From: Trichinella spiralis
Taxonomy: Eukaryota; Nematoda; Enoplea; Trichinellida; Trichinellidae
Assembly (NCBI GenBank): GCA_000181795.3
Contig: CM012953.1
Location: forward strand, 7,884,307-7,948,306
Reading direction: 5' to 3'
Length of the DNA stretch: 64,000 nt
This document shows, in pieces, positions 34,768 to 58,220 of the stretch. Both the position numbers and the translations under genes were made by a program. The notes beneath the pieces were generated by a model. It had not been told where the DNA came from. It did not search any database and worked only from the letters and a program-made list of their open reading frames with translations. Position 1 is the stretch's first letter. Each line of letters begins with the position of its first letter.

Positions 34768-37700
34768 ATATTAATCTGAACAATGTCAGCTAGTTTCTTC
34801 TTCACTGTAATGGGAGAAAGTTGGTTGAACAGAAGAAAAATAAAAATAGAGCTTTTACCGACCATTTCAGATGATAGTAATCTGCACTGGATAATTTGAA
34901 CAGAAATGAATTTTCCATCATCATCATCAGTGTTTGTTTAATTTATATAATTTTAAAATCACACAATTACACATTTATGTTTATCAAAGCGATAATAATA
35001 ATAATAATAGTGATTAAAAAATAAGACATAAATCCATAATTGTCCAATAATATGTTGTGGCTTTGTAAAAAATGGATTCGTGAAAAAAAAAGCAAAAACA
35101 AAAATCTTACAACAGAACAGAAGAATCGATGTTACTTTTACATTTTCTACACTGCTGACGGTGATGGTGATGGTGATCAATTGAAATAATGAAAAGTGTT
35201 AAAGCTTTGAACGAGGCAGAAACTGAACGCGCACGCACGTACATACGTTGTTCACGCATGCTAATTCTGTGTGTGTCTCTCTCTTTGTGTATGATCAATT
35301 TAAATGAAGAAATTAAAAAAAATACATATTTATATAAATATATTTTCTTTTCACTTGCCACTATTGGTTGTTGCACTTCTTCTCTTTATTCATGTGACAT
35401 TTGAAAAGAAGCAACACAAAAAAGAAAAACAAATGACAAGGAAATTTGAAAAACATATTTAAAAAAAAGAATTTTAAAAGTTTTAATTAAATTATAACTA
35501 AAGAAACAAAAGAAATAATTAATAATTTACCTTAAAATCACCGATTATATGGCAACAATGATGAAACTTTTCTATTACGTAATCCAAAGCTGGATGAAGA
35601 AATTTCAAATTGACAAAAGTAAGTAAACAGCAAACACACTTTGCCGTTATGTAAGTGAATGTGCATGCATGCATGCATGAAAGCGAAAAATAGCATTTAT
35701 TCCACCACTACCACCACCACCAACGGCTGGCTTTTCCTCTTCTTCTTCTTCTTCTTCTTCTTCTTCTTTGACAAACAAATAGCAATTTATTATCGATTTA
35801 CTACGTACTTGTGCTTTTGGTTTAAAGAAGAAACTTTGGTTCGTTCTTTGAAATTGAAAACCCATTTTCAACGTTGATAAATTATAATAATAAACTTTAA
35901 ATAATTGTTCACGATCAACCTTGATTAAAAACTGTAATAATTGAAATTAACAACAACAACAACAACAACAATTTACAAAAAACAAATATTGTACGATAGT
36001 ATTACTACTAATTCGACAATAATAATAATAATAATAATATACGGCTTTAGTGAAATTCTTTACCAAAAATCAAATTATTAACGATCTGATTGAAAATGTG
36101 AATATGACGATGAAATAAAATATTATCATTTCTGTTCAACGTCAATCATAACAATGACAATCGAAACGATATGAATTTCAATTTTTTTTTCAACAAACAA
36201 CAAACAAACAAACAAACAATCGACGACCTCAACCTTGTTCTCAATTTATTAAGAATAAAAAAAAATTGCCGTTCCTCAAGCCGCGTCCTCTTCTTCAACT
36301 TATGAAATCATAATTACAACATTGCAGAATACAAAAATAAATTTACACCATATTTTCCTTTTCGTTTTTCACCTCATGTAATTGATTTCAACAATCAAAT
36401 TGAATGACCAGCAGCACCAACAGCAGCAGCATGTTGGTTGGTGATTAATATTTAGAACGTTTGAAATTATTCCCATTTTCCATGCAACAATGCAAACAAC
36501 AATTTCGATAAAGCGAATCCAATTCGCCAAACAATGTAAACAACAATTTTTGAATTTTACCTTATATTTATTCAGCTTTCAACACAACAAATGCACACAA
36601 CCCAGTCGAGCGTGACGCGCATTGGAAGAAAAATTTCACTCGGCATAAGAAAACTTTTTTTTTCCCTTTCTCTCCACCATCATCACTAACCGACAAATTT
36701 CTAGATGGATCATAAATTATAAATAAAATTATCTAAATTGGACAGATTCTTTCTTTTTTTCTCAAACCAATCTGTGATAATCTATCGAGCAGATTGGATA
36801 CCAGTGAATTAATGACGCTGTTGTTGCCGCTGCTCTGTTCACAAGTTGGCAAATTTTCAAACAAATTCAACAACCACGGTTCAATTTGATCTTTATCACC
36901 AATAATTTATAACAATTATTAATCACAAAAAATAAAACAACTGCTTTTTTTTATTCAATTAAAAAAATTATTACTTGGTTTTTTTTTCAAAGTTTCTCTG
37001 GTTGAATTGTTCACAAAATGCATTTTCAGTGGATGATGATGATGATCAATTTGATTTGAAAATAAAAAAAATTTTTTCAAAGTTATTTAAATGAAGCTTA
37101 TTCATTAAACGCTCCAAGCTGCTAAGCGGTTGGAACTGATTTATTGTCTGTTTGCTTTTAGGCAATATATTAAATGATTACACTTGATCATCTAATATCT
37201 GAATAAATATTCATCGGCCAGTTCAATTTGATAAATAAATAAATTTTCAACACGGAAAACGTTCATTATTTATTTTAAAAATTATATCACAAATCATTCA
37301 ACTTACTGCAAAACAAATGGTAAAATTTGAGACGAATCGTTCCAACGAGTGCTTGAACAATTTGTTTCTTCGTTGTTGTTGTTTCTTTTTTTGAAATACA
37401 ATATTGTAAATGTTTCTTTCAACATTTAAGTCAAGATCATTTCAAATACAAAAGTAGAAACTGAATCCTTCAGAATAAAATAAGAATATTCAAAAAAAAT
37501 TGCTTGTTTTAAAATAATTTAAATTTTCATATAAAAAATACAAAAATAAATAAACTTTAGGATGATTTTTACAATTATCGTACATTCCGCAGTTTACTGT
37601 AATGATTTTCAAGTTTTTGACGCTACAGAAACGCGTTGCAGAATGGAAGAAAAAGAAAAAGAAAACAAACAGCGCAAAAGTTGTGAAACCGATGCTGAAG

Positions 37701-40700
37701 TCATAATAATTCGAGAATAGGAAAATGACGCGGTAGTGTGGTGTTGCCTTTTTCGGAATAAAATCAATGCTACAACCGGAAAAAGATGAAAAAGAAAGTA
37801 GCCAACAGAGCACAGTTCGGTTGACGAAGACAAATTTGCAGAGAATAAAAATTAAAGAAGCGAAATGGAAAAATGTTCCAGAAGAAAAAAAGCACATACG
37901 TACACATACAGCGTCTCTTTTTTTCTGGTTTTTTGGAAGTAAGTAACTTTGTGTTCGTTTGTTTGAATCGACTACGTTGATCGAGAGGGTAGAGGCAAAT
38001 GTGAAGAAAGTTGAAAAGCAGTATAATAAAAGTGTCGTTGTTTGGAAAAAATGTTTCTAATCGGTCTTACGAATATGTTTGCAGTCGATCAATGGATTTT
38101 CCCTGCGATAGACAAGACATTGACAGAAACAGCGGCTTAATGCAAACGTGTTAGCTTGCCAAAGAGGAGAAATCGAAAAAAAATGAAAGAAAAAGGACAG
38201 ATCCAGTCGACGAGCAGAAATCAAGCGATAGTCGTTCGTTCAATTCAGCACAACATTAATGGTTTAGGAGAAACGTCGAACAAATTTACAGGCAAGTTAT
38301 TTATAATAAATTACATTATCAAAAGTGAATGAAAAATATTTTCACCCATTCGCAAATTGTACATGATGAGGAGAAAGAAAGAGGAATAAATAATAACAAA
38401 CCTGATATATAATATATTTTCACTTGCTGTTTGAAATAAGTTTTCCAAATTGAACAACACACAACAGAATTGTGCGGAAAAGAGGAACGAAACAGTTTGA
38501 ATAATAATAATAATAATAATATTGTTATTATTATTATTATTAATATTAATATTATTAGAAGCAGTCGAGAAATGGGTGTGCACGTCGAGCGCGAAAAGCG
38601 CCGTTCTACCATTGAACGGTGCGCGTTGAAATGCAAGCCAAAAGCGACGCTTGTGCTTGAAATCAATGCTTGAGAACGTCGCAAAATCGAAATCATTTTA
38701 TTATTTGCACTTATACGGCTTGTCTTTGCTATATTGAATTGATACGGCGTCTTCGAAATCAATTTTCAACTTACAACTTTAAAACAGCAGCATTTCGGCT
38801 TTCTCGACAATTTTTCCAACCGACCTCTAATGGGATTTTTTTACTTCTTTATTATATATTTTCGTTTGGAATTTATTTTTCTCTTGTGTTTTTTTCTTTA
38901 TATTAAAATGGACGATAGATTATTTTAAAATATAAACAAACATTTTATTTATTTCACAGAAATTTTGTAACAAAGTTGAATAGTAAATCGATTTGCTTGC
39001 AAGTATTAGTGAAAGAACAACAAAATTTTGCAACTTTTCCAAATTTAACAAACACAGCTTGAAGACAAACGTGTAAGCGCACAATTGAAAGTTCAATTAA
39101 TGCTTTTGATTAATTAGCTGACCGAAAGAAATGAAAAGTAAAATTTTTCCAATTGTTCAAATGGCCACATTCACACACACACGTTTGTCTCGTTTCAATG
39201 GACATTTTCAGCTTTTTCTACTGTTCTTTTTCATAATAAAATAATTTAATTTCAACAATTGATCACGAATGAAATAAAATTAAAAAATCTGAAAAAATGA
39301 AACTCAATCGTGACGTAATGTTGAAGAATTGTAAATTTTCTCGCAGATGAATTGGCAATTGATCGTCAATTTAAAATGCCGGAGATCTCTCAAAAATGCA
39401 CGCATGCGGAAATTGTTATTTATTTATTTATTTATTTATTGCTTTTTCTGAATGAAAAATTAGTAGTGAAAAACAACAATTTGTAAAAATATATTTCAAA
39501 CAATTATTGAATGGTTTGGAAATTTCTTTAAACCTAGTGACGCGTTTATTGATACTTCTTTGAAGAAAATCTACACATAATAGTAATAATAATAATAATA
39601 ATAGTATTGCATCATTTTCGATTGAAAGATTTGTTTCAATTTTTCCAATATATATGTTACTTGTATTAATAATATTTCAAAGATGCAAAAATGAATTTTT
39701 CCGGAAAATAAGATTTTTGAAGAAAATTTATACAATCAATAATTGCTTGGGAATGCTGCAAAAATTGAAACGACACTACATTTTTTTGCATCAATTCAAA
39801 TGATGAATATTTTAAATTTTTATTTTTTGAAATTTCATATACTTTTAATGAAATGTGATAATTTAAACATTTTCATCCCGAAAAATATTAAAATGCTTGT
39901 TCTATTTTTCTTGAAAATAATTCAGTGTAAATAATTTTTCAAAAGTAATTTGTCAAATTTTTATGAAAATGAATAAAATTTTAAAATTATTAAGTGAATT
40001 AAAAAGTACAACAAATGTTTGCATTTCTCATTGGAAATTTTCTTTTTTCAATTTTATCAACTTCAAATTCTATCGCTGCTGCCATGCAGTCAATACTACA
40101 CTAAGCAAAACAAACCAAAAAAATAAATTCAGATTCTAATAATGAAAGAAAAATAATAATTTTTTTCCTTTTTTATTTTACCCTCTAAAATAAAAATTTA
40201 AATAAATTGAAAAACAAAAGTTCTTTTCTTTGAACAATGAAAAAAGTTAATTTTATTATTATTATCAAGGTAGGAAACCTCGACTTAGCTTAAAAAAATA
40301 AAAAATCGAATCCATATTACTCTATATATTTATTATTTTTTGAATTTATAATTGTACATATTAGCAGTTTGTAAAATGAAACAAACAAATTAATAATAAT
40401 ATACCATTTCTTGGAAAAAATTTGATCTGTAAACCCTTTGTTTGCCATAATTTTCAAAAATAATACCAACAGATAGATCATGCTTGTTTATAATACTGAC
40501 GTTGTTTTCAATGTACATGCAGACTTTGTGAACATCTGAATTGTTTGAGATTTTAATTTCTTTTTTTTTGTTTTTTAATTTTCTGCTTGATAAATTTCAT
40601 TACAACAAAATTGGATAAAGCAAATTTCAAATGATGAAAATATTTCATGTAATTTCAAAGAAAGCAGTTTTAAAAAAGTGTAATTTTTTTATAATTAAAT

Positions 40701-43700
40701 ATTTTAAATTAAATTTAATATAAATAGATGCTGTTCAACTTTGATTTCAGTAGAATGAAATTTGGAGAAAAAATTGAATATCAATTGAAACATTTGAAAT
40801 GAAATAATGCATTCATATTTGAGCTTGAGAAATTATTGCAGTTGTTCATTTCAAAATTCACTTATAAAAAATATTTTTTACGAAGATTTCAATTAAAATT
40901 TCTACTTCAATGTTTATACATCGTTGAAATTGTGTTGTGCTTGTAAATATAAACAATGAAATTTGCATCTTATTGCGTTTGTTAGCAATTTTCCATTTTG
41001 TTTTCATTTCTTCGTTTTTCGCAAAAATTAATCACATTTGAAATGGATATTATTTTATTAAAAATTTATAAATTAGAAAAAGAACTTGTAAAAGTTAATC
41101 TTCTGTGCACCAACTCACTAACTACGCATCATAAGCGTTAATCAATTTTTAAGTTAGCGTGAACAATTTTTACACTTTATAATAATAAAATTCCGTCATT
41201 TTTCAATTTTTTAAGAAGATTATAAATAAAATTTTTGTTTAAAAATGTACAATAATAGAAAACAATTTAAAATACATTCAATTTTAAACTATCTTGCAAA
41301 TCTGTGCACTATTTATTAATATCAACAGTTAAGGAATACATAATTATTTATATAAAAATACACGACAAATTTTACGTCATCTGGTAACCATAATTGTTTT
41401 CAACATGTTAATTTCAATTTTATAATTCATATAAAACAGATTAATGTTATTTTACTTAGATATCTTAACTAGATTTTGGTTATTATTAATTGACAAAGCG
41501 CATCAAATCCGAGAACAAATAATGTAGTAGTACTGTGTTTACGTTAGCTGGTCTTTTTCCCATTAACCTTTAGCTAAAGATCGACAAACATGCCATGCTT
41601 AAAAGTAAACTTGATATTTTTCACTTTACACTCGCTCACCATGACAATTGATCAAAAGATGGAATGCAGTTGATGGAATATTTTTCGTTTGTAAATTATT
41701 TTCTTTTAACTTTTTTTAATGAGTAAAATTTACATAATATAACACGGTTTTATAAAACATCAATGTTCAAAGTATTTTTTCTTTTTCACATACAAATTAA
41801 AGAATTTTCAAATAGCATCACTTATGAATAAATAAGTGTTAAATAAAATATTAGTAAAATTTTCATAATTTTGGAATTTAATCATTTATTTTCACAAATA
41901 GTAATATTTATTTCATTAGGTTCATTTAATATTAATTTATACAGATGTAACAACTGCTTAATTTATGATAAGTGTGTGAAAAACTTTTGTGGAAAAATTA
42001 TTATATAATATTTCACTATTTGGAAAATTAAAAATAAAATCATTTATGCTTAATGCAATTGAAATAGAAAATCAAAGATATAATTGAGCTACCGTTATCT
42101 TTATCCAGATCTGTATTGAACAATATTTATCGATCAAAATAATGACTTAAAATATTGTTTCAAAGAAGGTAAATTTCATTCAGGATTCAAATTTAAATTT
42201 TCATCATTGAAATCAACTTAATAATTACACGCTATTTATTATTGTTCTGCTTTTGAGTTCATTTTAATAGCATAAAATATTTTATTTTGAATTCAAAAGG
42301 CAAAAATTATTACAAAGTTTATAAATCTCAATGCATAGAGAATATTAAACAATTGTTTAACAAGAATAAATTGCAAAATATTGCATTTGCATTATTATTT
42401 CAAAAACAAATAACTTCTCTATGACATACTGATAATGAGAAGAAATAAATGTCACTAACAATAATTAGACCAATTATTATCAAAATTAAAAATACAGCAA
42501 CACGTATTCACATATTATTGAAATGAAATGCAGCTTTTAGAAACTACAGAAACTTAAAAAAATATTTCTTTTTCATTAATACTACAATGTCTAAATAATG
42601 CAGTAGTTTAGAAGAAAAGTTCTTACGTAATTACTTATTTTTTTTGAAAAAATCAAATTCATATGAGTTAATAATTACCAGAGCGACGAGCAAAAATTGT
42701 AATCTTTAAATATATTGCGGCTTGTATAAAGTGCAACGTGACTAATAATAAATTCAGCGTGAATGAATATTCTCACAAATAACCAACCGGTATTGCTGTA
42801 AAACTGTCAAAAAGCAAGTTATTCAAGAAAAAGCAACTTGTTTATCAAAAAAAAAGAAACAATATTCGTCCAAAGTAACATTTATACACTTAGAACGCAA
42901 TTGAAAAAGAAAATGATATTTCAAAGCAAATTGAAATATTAAAAAAATTCTATTTTGATAACTTTAAATTGAAAATAATATTTCTCAAGTGAAATTTCAA
43001 ATTCATCTGTTGCGTTGCGCAAATGCACGTCGGAACTTGATTTTTATATAAATTCCTGAAGATACTGTAGTTGACAAAATCATCGTTTCATTCTTTACAA
43101 AGTTGATCGTCGTCTCGGATTGGCTTTCTGGTGGGCAAGAGATTTTCTTTGCTGCTGTATTTCTTTTTCGTTGTATGCCATTTTTTGTGATTTTTTGAAA
43201 TCTGTTCGACTGTTAGCAATTTTCAAAGTAAGTGATCGAAGAGAATTAGCGCACCAACTTGAATGTGCAATTTTCTGCTGTTCGTGGTGGTGGTTGTGTT
43301 TTTGAAGAAAATTTCTGCAAGCACGAGGCAATTTTTGTCACCATGACGTCCGGTTCATTAGTATAGATTATTAAGCTTCATTATAAGTGGTCAGTTGCCG
43401 TTGGTACGATCGATACTGACGACGGTAGAAGGCGAGTGAATGTGCTTGTGACTCAGTCAGTTTTACTTGAGAGACATTAGATTAGATTAGATTGTTCAAA
43501 TGAAAATTTTTGTATACATTTTGAAAAATAATTTTTTTATCAAAAAAAATATTATAAACAATTGATTAAGATATTAGCTTTGGTGTTGAAGTTTCAAAAT
43601 CTAGCGGAAATGCATAAAAGCAAAGAAAAGAAGGTCACCCATCACCCGTACGATTATTAGTATTATTTGATTTTTTCGCTTTCATTTCTTCTTTTTTGTA

Positions 43701-44384
43701 CTCACAATTGTCCCAGTTTGTTTGGCGACGCCTGCTTTATGCTGGACAGCAGCTGACCGACCTATAAAATAACAATTTTTTTTCCCTTTTGGGTAACACG
43801 CTGAAGTAGCCTTTGTGTCGTAGCTCATCGTTGGCAGACGTCGACGCTGCTTTTACCTATTTGTTTATCTCTGTTTTCGCTCGTTTCTCACTCTCTGCCT
43901 CCGTTTGATATGATGATTTTCTTGCCATCATGCTTCAGCAATACTTACTTGCTTGCCTTCTTTCATTTCAGCCGATTGATTATTACTATATCCGTTATAC
44001 ATATATATCAATCGATTTGTTTCCAGTGTACAGCAACGAGCTTTTACTATTATAGTTATTGTTGTTGTTATTGTTCGATTGTTTTATTATTGTTTAATGG
44101 AAAAAATGAAAAAGTACATTTTTTTTCTTCTTTCTCAAGAAAATGTAAAATTTCATCAATTCAACTGACGATTGTTGAACAATTTGATTCGTCATTGTGC
44201 TTTTGCATAATATTTTTTTCCAATGGAAAAATTACGAGAAGTTAATTAATTTGTTCAAAAAAAGTTGGTGAAGTAAAATCAACATATTGTATATGCAAAT
44301 TGGGAAAAGAAAGTTTGCGGTACTGTTTCTGTGGTAGTAGTAAGTAGTAAGTAGTATTAATAGTAGTAGTAGTAGTTGGTGCGC

Positions 44385-44620
44385 TCGACAAGCCGGCGCG
44401 GCGCTATCGTTCGCCTGCGCGCTCTTGCTCGCTTGTTCGTTCGCTCGCGCGCGCGCGCGAAAGTAGACGTTGCGCGCGAGCGCTGACGTTGGTGGGCAAA
44501 AAGGGGGACCGTCTCCAAACTGCATTTCGTGCTCTCATACGCAACGGGGGTCGTCTCCTCGGCTGTGCGCGCGATTAGCACTTTCTTGCCCAAACGCCTC
44601 GGTTTGCGCGTATCGGTCGG
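44385..44620. promoter_or_regulatory. CpG-rich island upstream of Mi-2
   Basis: An isolated GC- and CpG-dense patch, including an alternating CG run near 44446-44460 and GCGCGAGCG repeats, in otherwise AT-rich DNA 100-340 bp before the Mi-2 start codon. Its position suggests a core promoter or first untranslated exon. A good acceptor (ACATTTCAG, ending at 44709) precedes the ATG at 44727, so the leader is probably spliced. Confidence 0.5.
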
Positions 44621-44726
44621 TTTGTTTGTTTGGTCACATTTGTGTCGTTGTTGTTGTTGTTTGCTTGTTTTTTGTTGTCGTTGTAATTTTATTTTTGTAC
44701 ACATTTCAGGTGATACAGCTTCGAAA

Positions 44727-54789
<10,063 letters not shown>

Positions 54790-55880
54790 GTAGACGTACT
54801 TCAAACATCTGGAACAATTTATTATTCCGTTATTAATTTGAATTTATTTTTATCTATTGATATATATATATATATATATATATATTTATTTATATATTTA
54901 TTTATTTATATATTATACTTTTCTTTAAATAACTTTTTGTACAAATAAGCGAAATAATTCACCGACATTCATTGCCGTATTATTAATTATTCATTATTCA
55001 TTAAGTAACCGTAAATTTCAGAACAAAGAAAGCTCACTTTCCAGTTTGGATGGAAAGTTGTTTACCATATTTTTGAATCATTTCTTTTGTTTATCCAATA
55101 GTAAATTGTTTGCGTATTATTACAGTTTTCCTGTTTTCAAGTTGTTTTTTTTTGTGTTGCGCCATATTTCATACATGTACGTATTATTTGTATGTTGAAG
55201 TTTGGTTTAAAGAAACTGGATTCTGTTTTATCATTTTTTGAATACAACTGACTGCATCGTGATATATTATTTACTATAAGCAGTTTTCGTTTGTTTTCGT
55301 GGACAATTTTCAAAACTGTCTTTTTGGATTGACGTTGTTTTTCACAACGGTAATCGGTGAGGTGTTTGTTAATACAAATGTATAATTTTACTTTTTCCAC
55401 AATTGCCGTGTAGCAAGCATAACAATTACTTTGAAGAGGAGCTGTAAAATGGGTACAGTTTTATTTGTGCAATGGCAAAAGATTCATTTAAGCACTTTGT
55501 ATGGAATGAAAAGCAAAATTTTGAAAAGCATTTTGTTGAATAAAAATGCTTATGAACTTTGCAGTGAAGCAGTGGTGAAGCATTTTTTTCAGTGGTTTGT
55601 GTTCAATTTAAAATTTCTCGTTGTTTCTCTAGCGTGAGTGTTTATGACATTTCTTATAAAAATGAAACGAATTTGTTATAACAACAATTTTACGAAGGAT
55701 CTGTGACTATTCTATATATATACAAGCATACCTTGCTTAACTCTTTTTTTTGGCATGTCACGTGACTCATTTCTCATTAAAGAGGTAAATTTAGCTAAAT
55801 ATTATTAACAGTACTGAAATGATTTTGTTACATCACACTGCTTGAGTTAATGGGTACATTCTATCAGTCATATACGGTAT
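54790..55880. other. Mi-2 3' flank, no gene seen
   Basis: AT-rich sequence containing a TA-rich tract at 54858-54915 and probably the Mi-2 3' untranslated region. A 68-codon plus frame at 55431-55637 has no recognisable feature. Confidence 0.5.
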
Positions 55881-55966
55881 CTGGGTTGGATTCTGTTAGT
55901 TTTTATATTTTGATCATACATTTTAGGTGTGCTGTGTTTGTTCATCATCTCACAACGACGGCCTTA

Positions 55967-56306
55967 GCAATAGTGATTTGAAACAACTGGAAGAGCTGGG
56001 CACTGATGATCAGCCAGCACTCATTGCTTCAAAAGAGGATATACCTTTGAGAAAATTCTAACAGCAAAATTCCTTAAGAACCGCATCACCAACGTTATAC
56101 AAATCATAGATCACTTCATAGAACAGGATTTTGTTCATGAGTTGCAAAGAAGCTCCAAAGCAAGTCGGGATGTTCTTGAAATAATATCTTGTTATCAAGA
56201 AATTCAACATGAGAGAAAACGTAAGGTGAGACAGTAAACACTTGATGATTTCATCACCAAGAAACCCAACATTGGGGAATCAATGGCTTGTCCATTATGC
56301 AAATGA
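55967..56306 (+). pseudogene. Tigger/pogo-type transposase C-terminal remnant, copy 1
   Basis: Read on the plus strand this gives SDLKQLEELGTDDQ, then after a frame change LTAKFLKNRITNV, IDHFIEQDF, SSKASRDVLEIISCYQEI, and RKRKVRQ, a stop, TLDDFITKKPNI. This is the conserved tail of Tigger-like (CENP-B/pogo) transposases, which end in a basic stretch followed by a TLDxFF-like motif. At least one frame change and one internal stop make it nonfunctional. The DDE catalytic region and terminal inverted repeats are not visible. Confidence 0.7.
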
Positions 56307-57880
56307 TTATTAACATTATCAGTATAGTAAGTGAACATTTTTATAAATATTTCAAATAAATTTTATTGTGGAAATTCTGACTTTTGTTAGAATCAATGAA
56401 TGTATTGTAAGCACATGCTATAATGTCCTGGTACAATGCTGTTTTGCTTAAAGCTTTTTTTTCAGGAACTGAACCAGAGCGTCAAACGGAGTAGGCTAGT
56501 ACAAAGAAAAGTAACCATAACTGCTGAATAATTACAAAACAAATGATATGAGGAAGATATGAGAAGAACAATATAAATAATACTGATAAAGCAATATTTA
56601 CAAAAAATAATTACATGTAGCAATTTTACCATAAATTGCTAATATTCTATTTAATCAGTAATAAATGGTAGAAACAATATTTTGGACAGTAAAAAAATAG
56701 CACAGCAATTATAATCGTAATTGTTAGTGATGAATATTTAAATAGCAAACAAAAACAGCATTAATAGTTATTGAGAATCACTTTGATTAGTTTATGTAAT
56801 AAAATTGTTCATAACAATAACGGCGGGATACGGCTGTGCGCGTGATCCTTTGCCGGCGTGAAATGTTGAAAATGGTATCTCCGGGCTATGTAACTGAGGT
56901 AGCTCCTCGCCCGCATTTAAAAGCGCATATAAAAATTTTTGATAATTTTCATAACTCATGAATTTATCGATTAATGTACATGTAAGCTTTATGATCGCTT
57001 TAGATTTGTATTAAAACCAAATTTCGCTTTTTCAATTTTCTTTCGTTTTTCTCAGACGTCATTGGGTGCTTCTATACAAGTTCACTTTGAATGTAGTAGT
57101 TTTCGATAGAAATAAATGCGAAATGGAAATAAAATAATTACACAACCCATGTCAAATTTATGTTAGTATTCTCTGTATTTATTGGAATAGTTTTGTGATA
57201 TCTTTTTATACGATATATAATACAAATGGCATAGATTTTGAAAATTGTAGTAAATTTTTATTGGTTGCTTCATGAGTGCAATTAATATTGTGCAATTTAG
57301 ATGTAATGAAATTTTCAATTATATGCAGCCGTGGATTTCATGAGAAATTTGCCAAAACAGCTTGTCAGAATAAATGATACTTTATAATAGAAATAAACAA
57401 ATATCATTGCAAAAATTTTATATCAAAACTCATCACGCTTTGCATAATATATACACTTTTTATACGCGCTATAACCTTAGCTATTTTTGGAAGATGGAAA
57501 GCGTTTTTTCCAAATTTTCGATTGTGACCGATAAGTGAATGCAAATTAGATATACGGTCTAGTATTCGATTCAACACAATTTATTGTGTTAGTTCAATTT
57601 GACGTAAAGGCGTTAACTGGAGTTCCCGGTGTGGCTTGACTTATGACAAAGAGTATGAATGAATTGGATTATTCTGTATAATAGCAACAGAATACCTTAA
57701 AACAATTGACCAGGTATGGAGTCGCTATGCATTCTGCCACGGTAGCAGTTAAAGTTACCCTCAACGTTCCAAATGTGGTACCAGTAAGTATTGAAATTAT
57801 TCTTGGTTTGGATTCTGCTACTTTTCATATATTTGATCATATATTTTTGGTGTGTTCTGTTCAATATTTCACAACGACAA

Positions 57881-58220
57881 TGATGATTTGAAACAACCAA
57901 CAGAAAGAGCTATGCACTGATAATCAACCAACAGTCATTGATTCAAAAGAGGATATACATTTGAGAAAATTCTAACAGCAAAATTCCTTAAGAACCGCAT
58001 CACCAACGTTACACAAATCATAGATCACTTCATAGAACAGGATTTTGTTCATGAGTTGCAAAGAAGCTCCAAAGCAAGTCGGGATGTTCTTGAAATAATA
58101 TCTTGTTATCAAGAAATTCAACATGAGAGAAAACGTAAGGTGTGACAGTAAACACTTGATGATTTCATCACCAAGAAACCCAACATTGGGGAATCAATGG
58201 CTTGTCCATTATGCAAATGA
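57881..58220 (+). pseudogene. Tigger/pogo-type transposase C-terminal remnant, copy 2
   Basis: The same fragment as at 55967-56306, carried by the second unit of the tandem array. The downstream three quarters are almost identical to copy 1, including the shared TAA in RKRKV-x-Q-stop-TLDDF. The decay therefore predates the duplication. Confidence 0.7.

Larger units (their letters stand above)
32509..44726. other. 12-kb microsatellite-rich gap between BAZ2 and Mi-2 starts
   Basis: BAZ2 (leftward) and Mi-2 (rightward) are transcribed away from this region. It is AT-rich and dense in simple repeats: GAA (32525-32550), CGAA and CCAA tetramers (33155-33215), CAAG (33337-33358), CAG (33405-33427), CAA (33671, 35950), CTT (35736-35768) and TAA runs. 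Scattered 60-150 codon frames (for example 37490-37897 minus and 38319-38762 minus) are Phe/Ile/Ser-rich with no domain and no convincing splice partners. It should hold both promoters. I see no tRNA, rRNA or transposon coding remnant. Confidence 0.55.

Noticed and set aside
37490-38762. Minus-strand frames of 135 and 147 codons in the BAZ2/Mi-2 gap
   Set aside because: Phe/Ser/Ile-rich with poly-Ile runs created by TAA repeats. No domain and no start context.
43095-43331. Basic 78-codon minus-strand frame ending in an Arg-rich tail
   Set aside because: Considered as a small ribosomal or RNA-binding protein, but it matches no family I know and no upstream exon or promoter can be shown.
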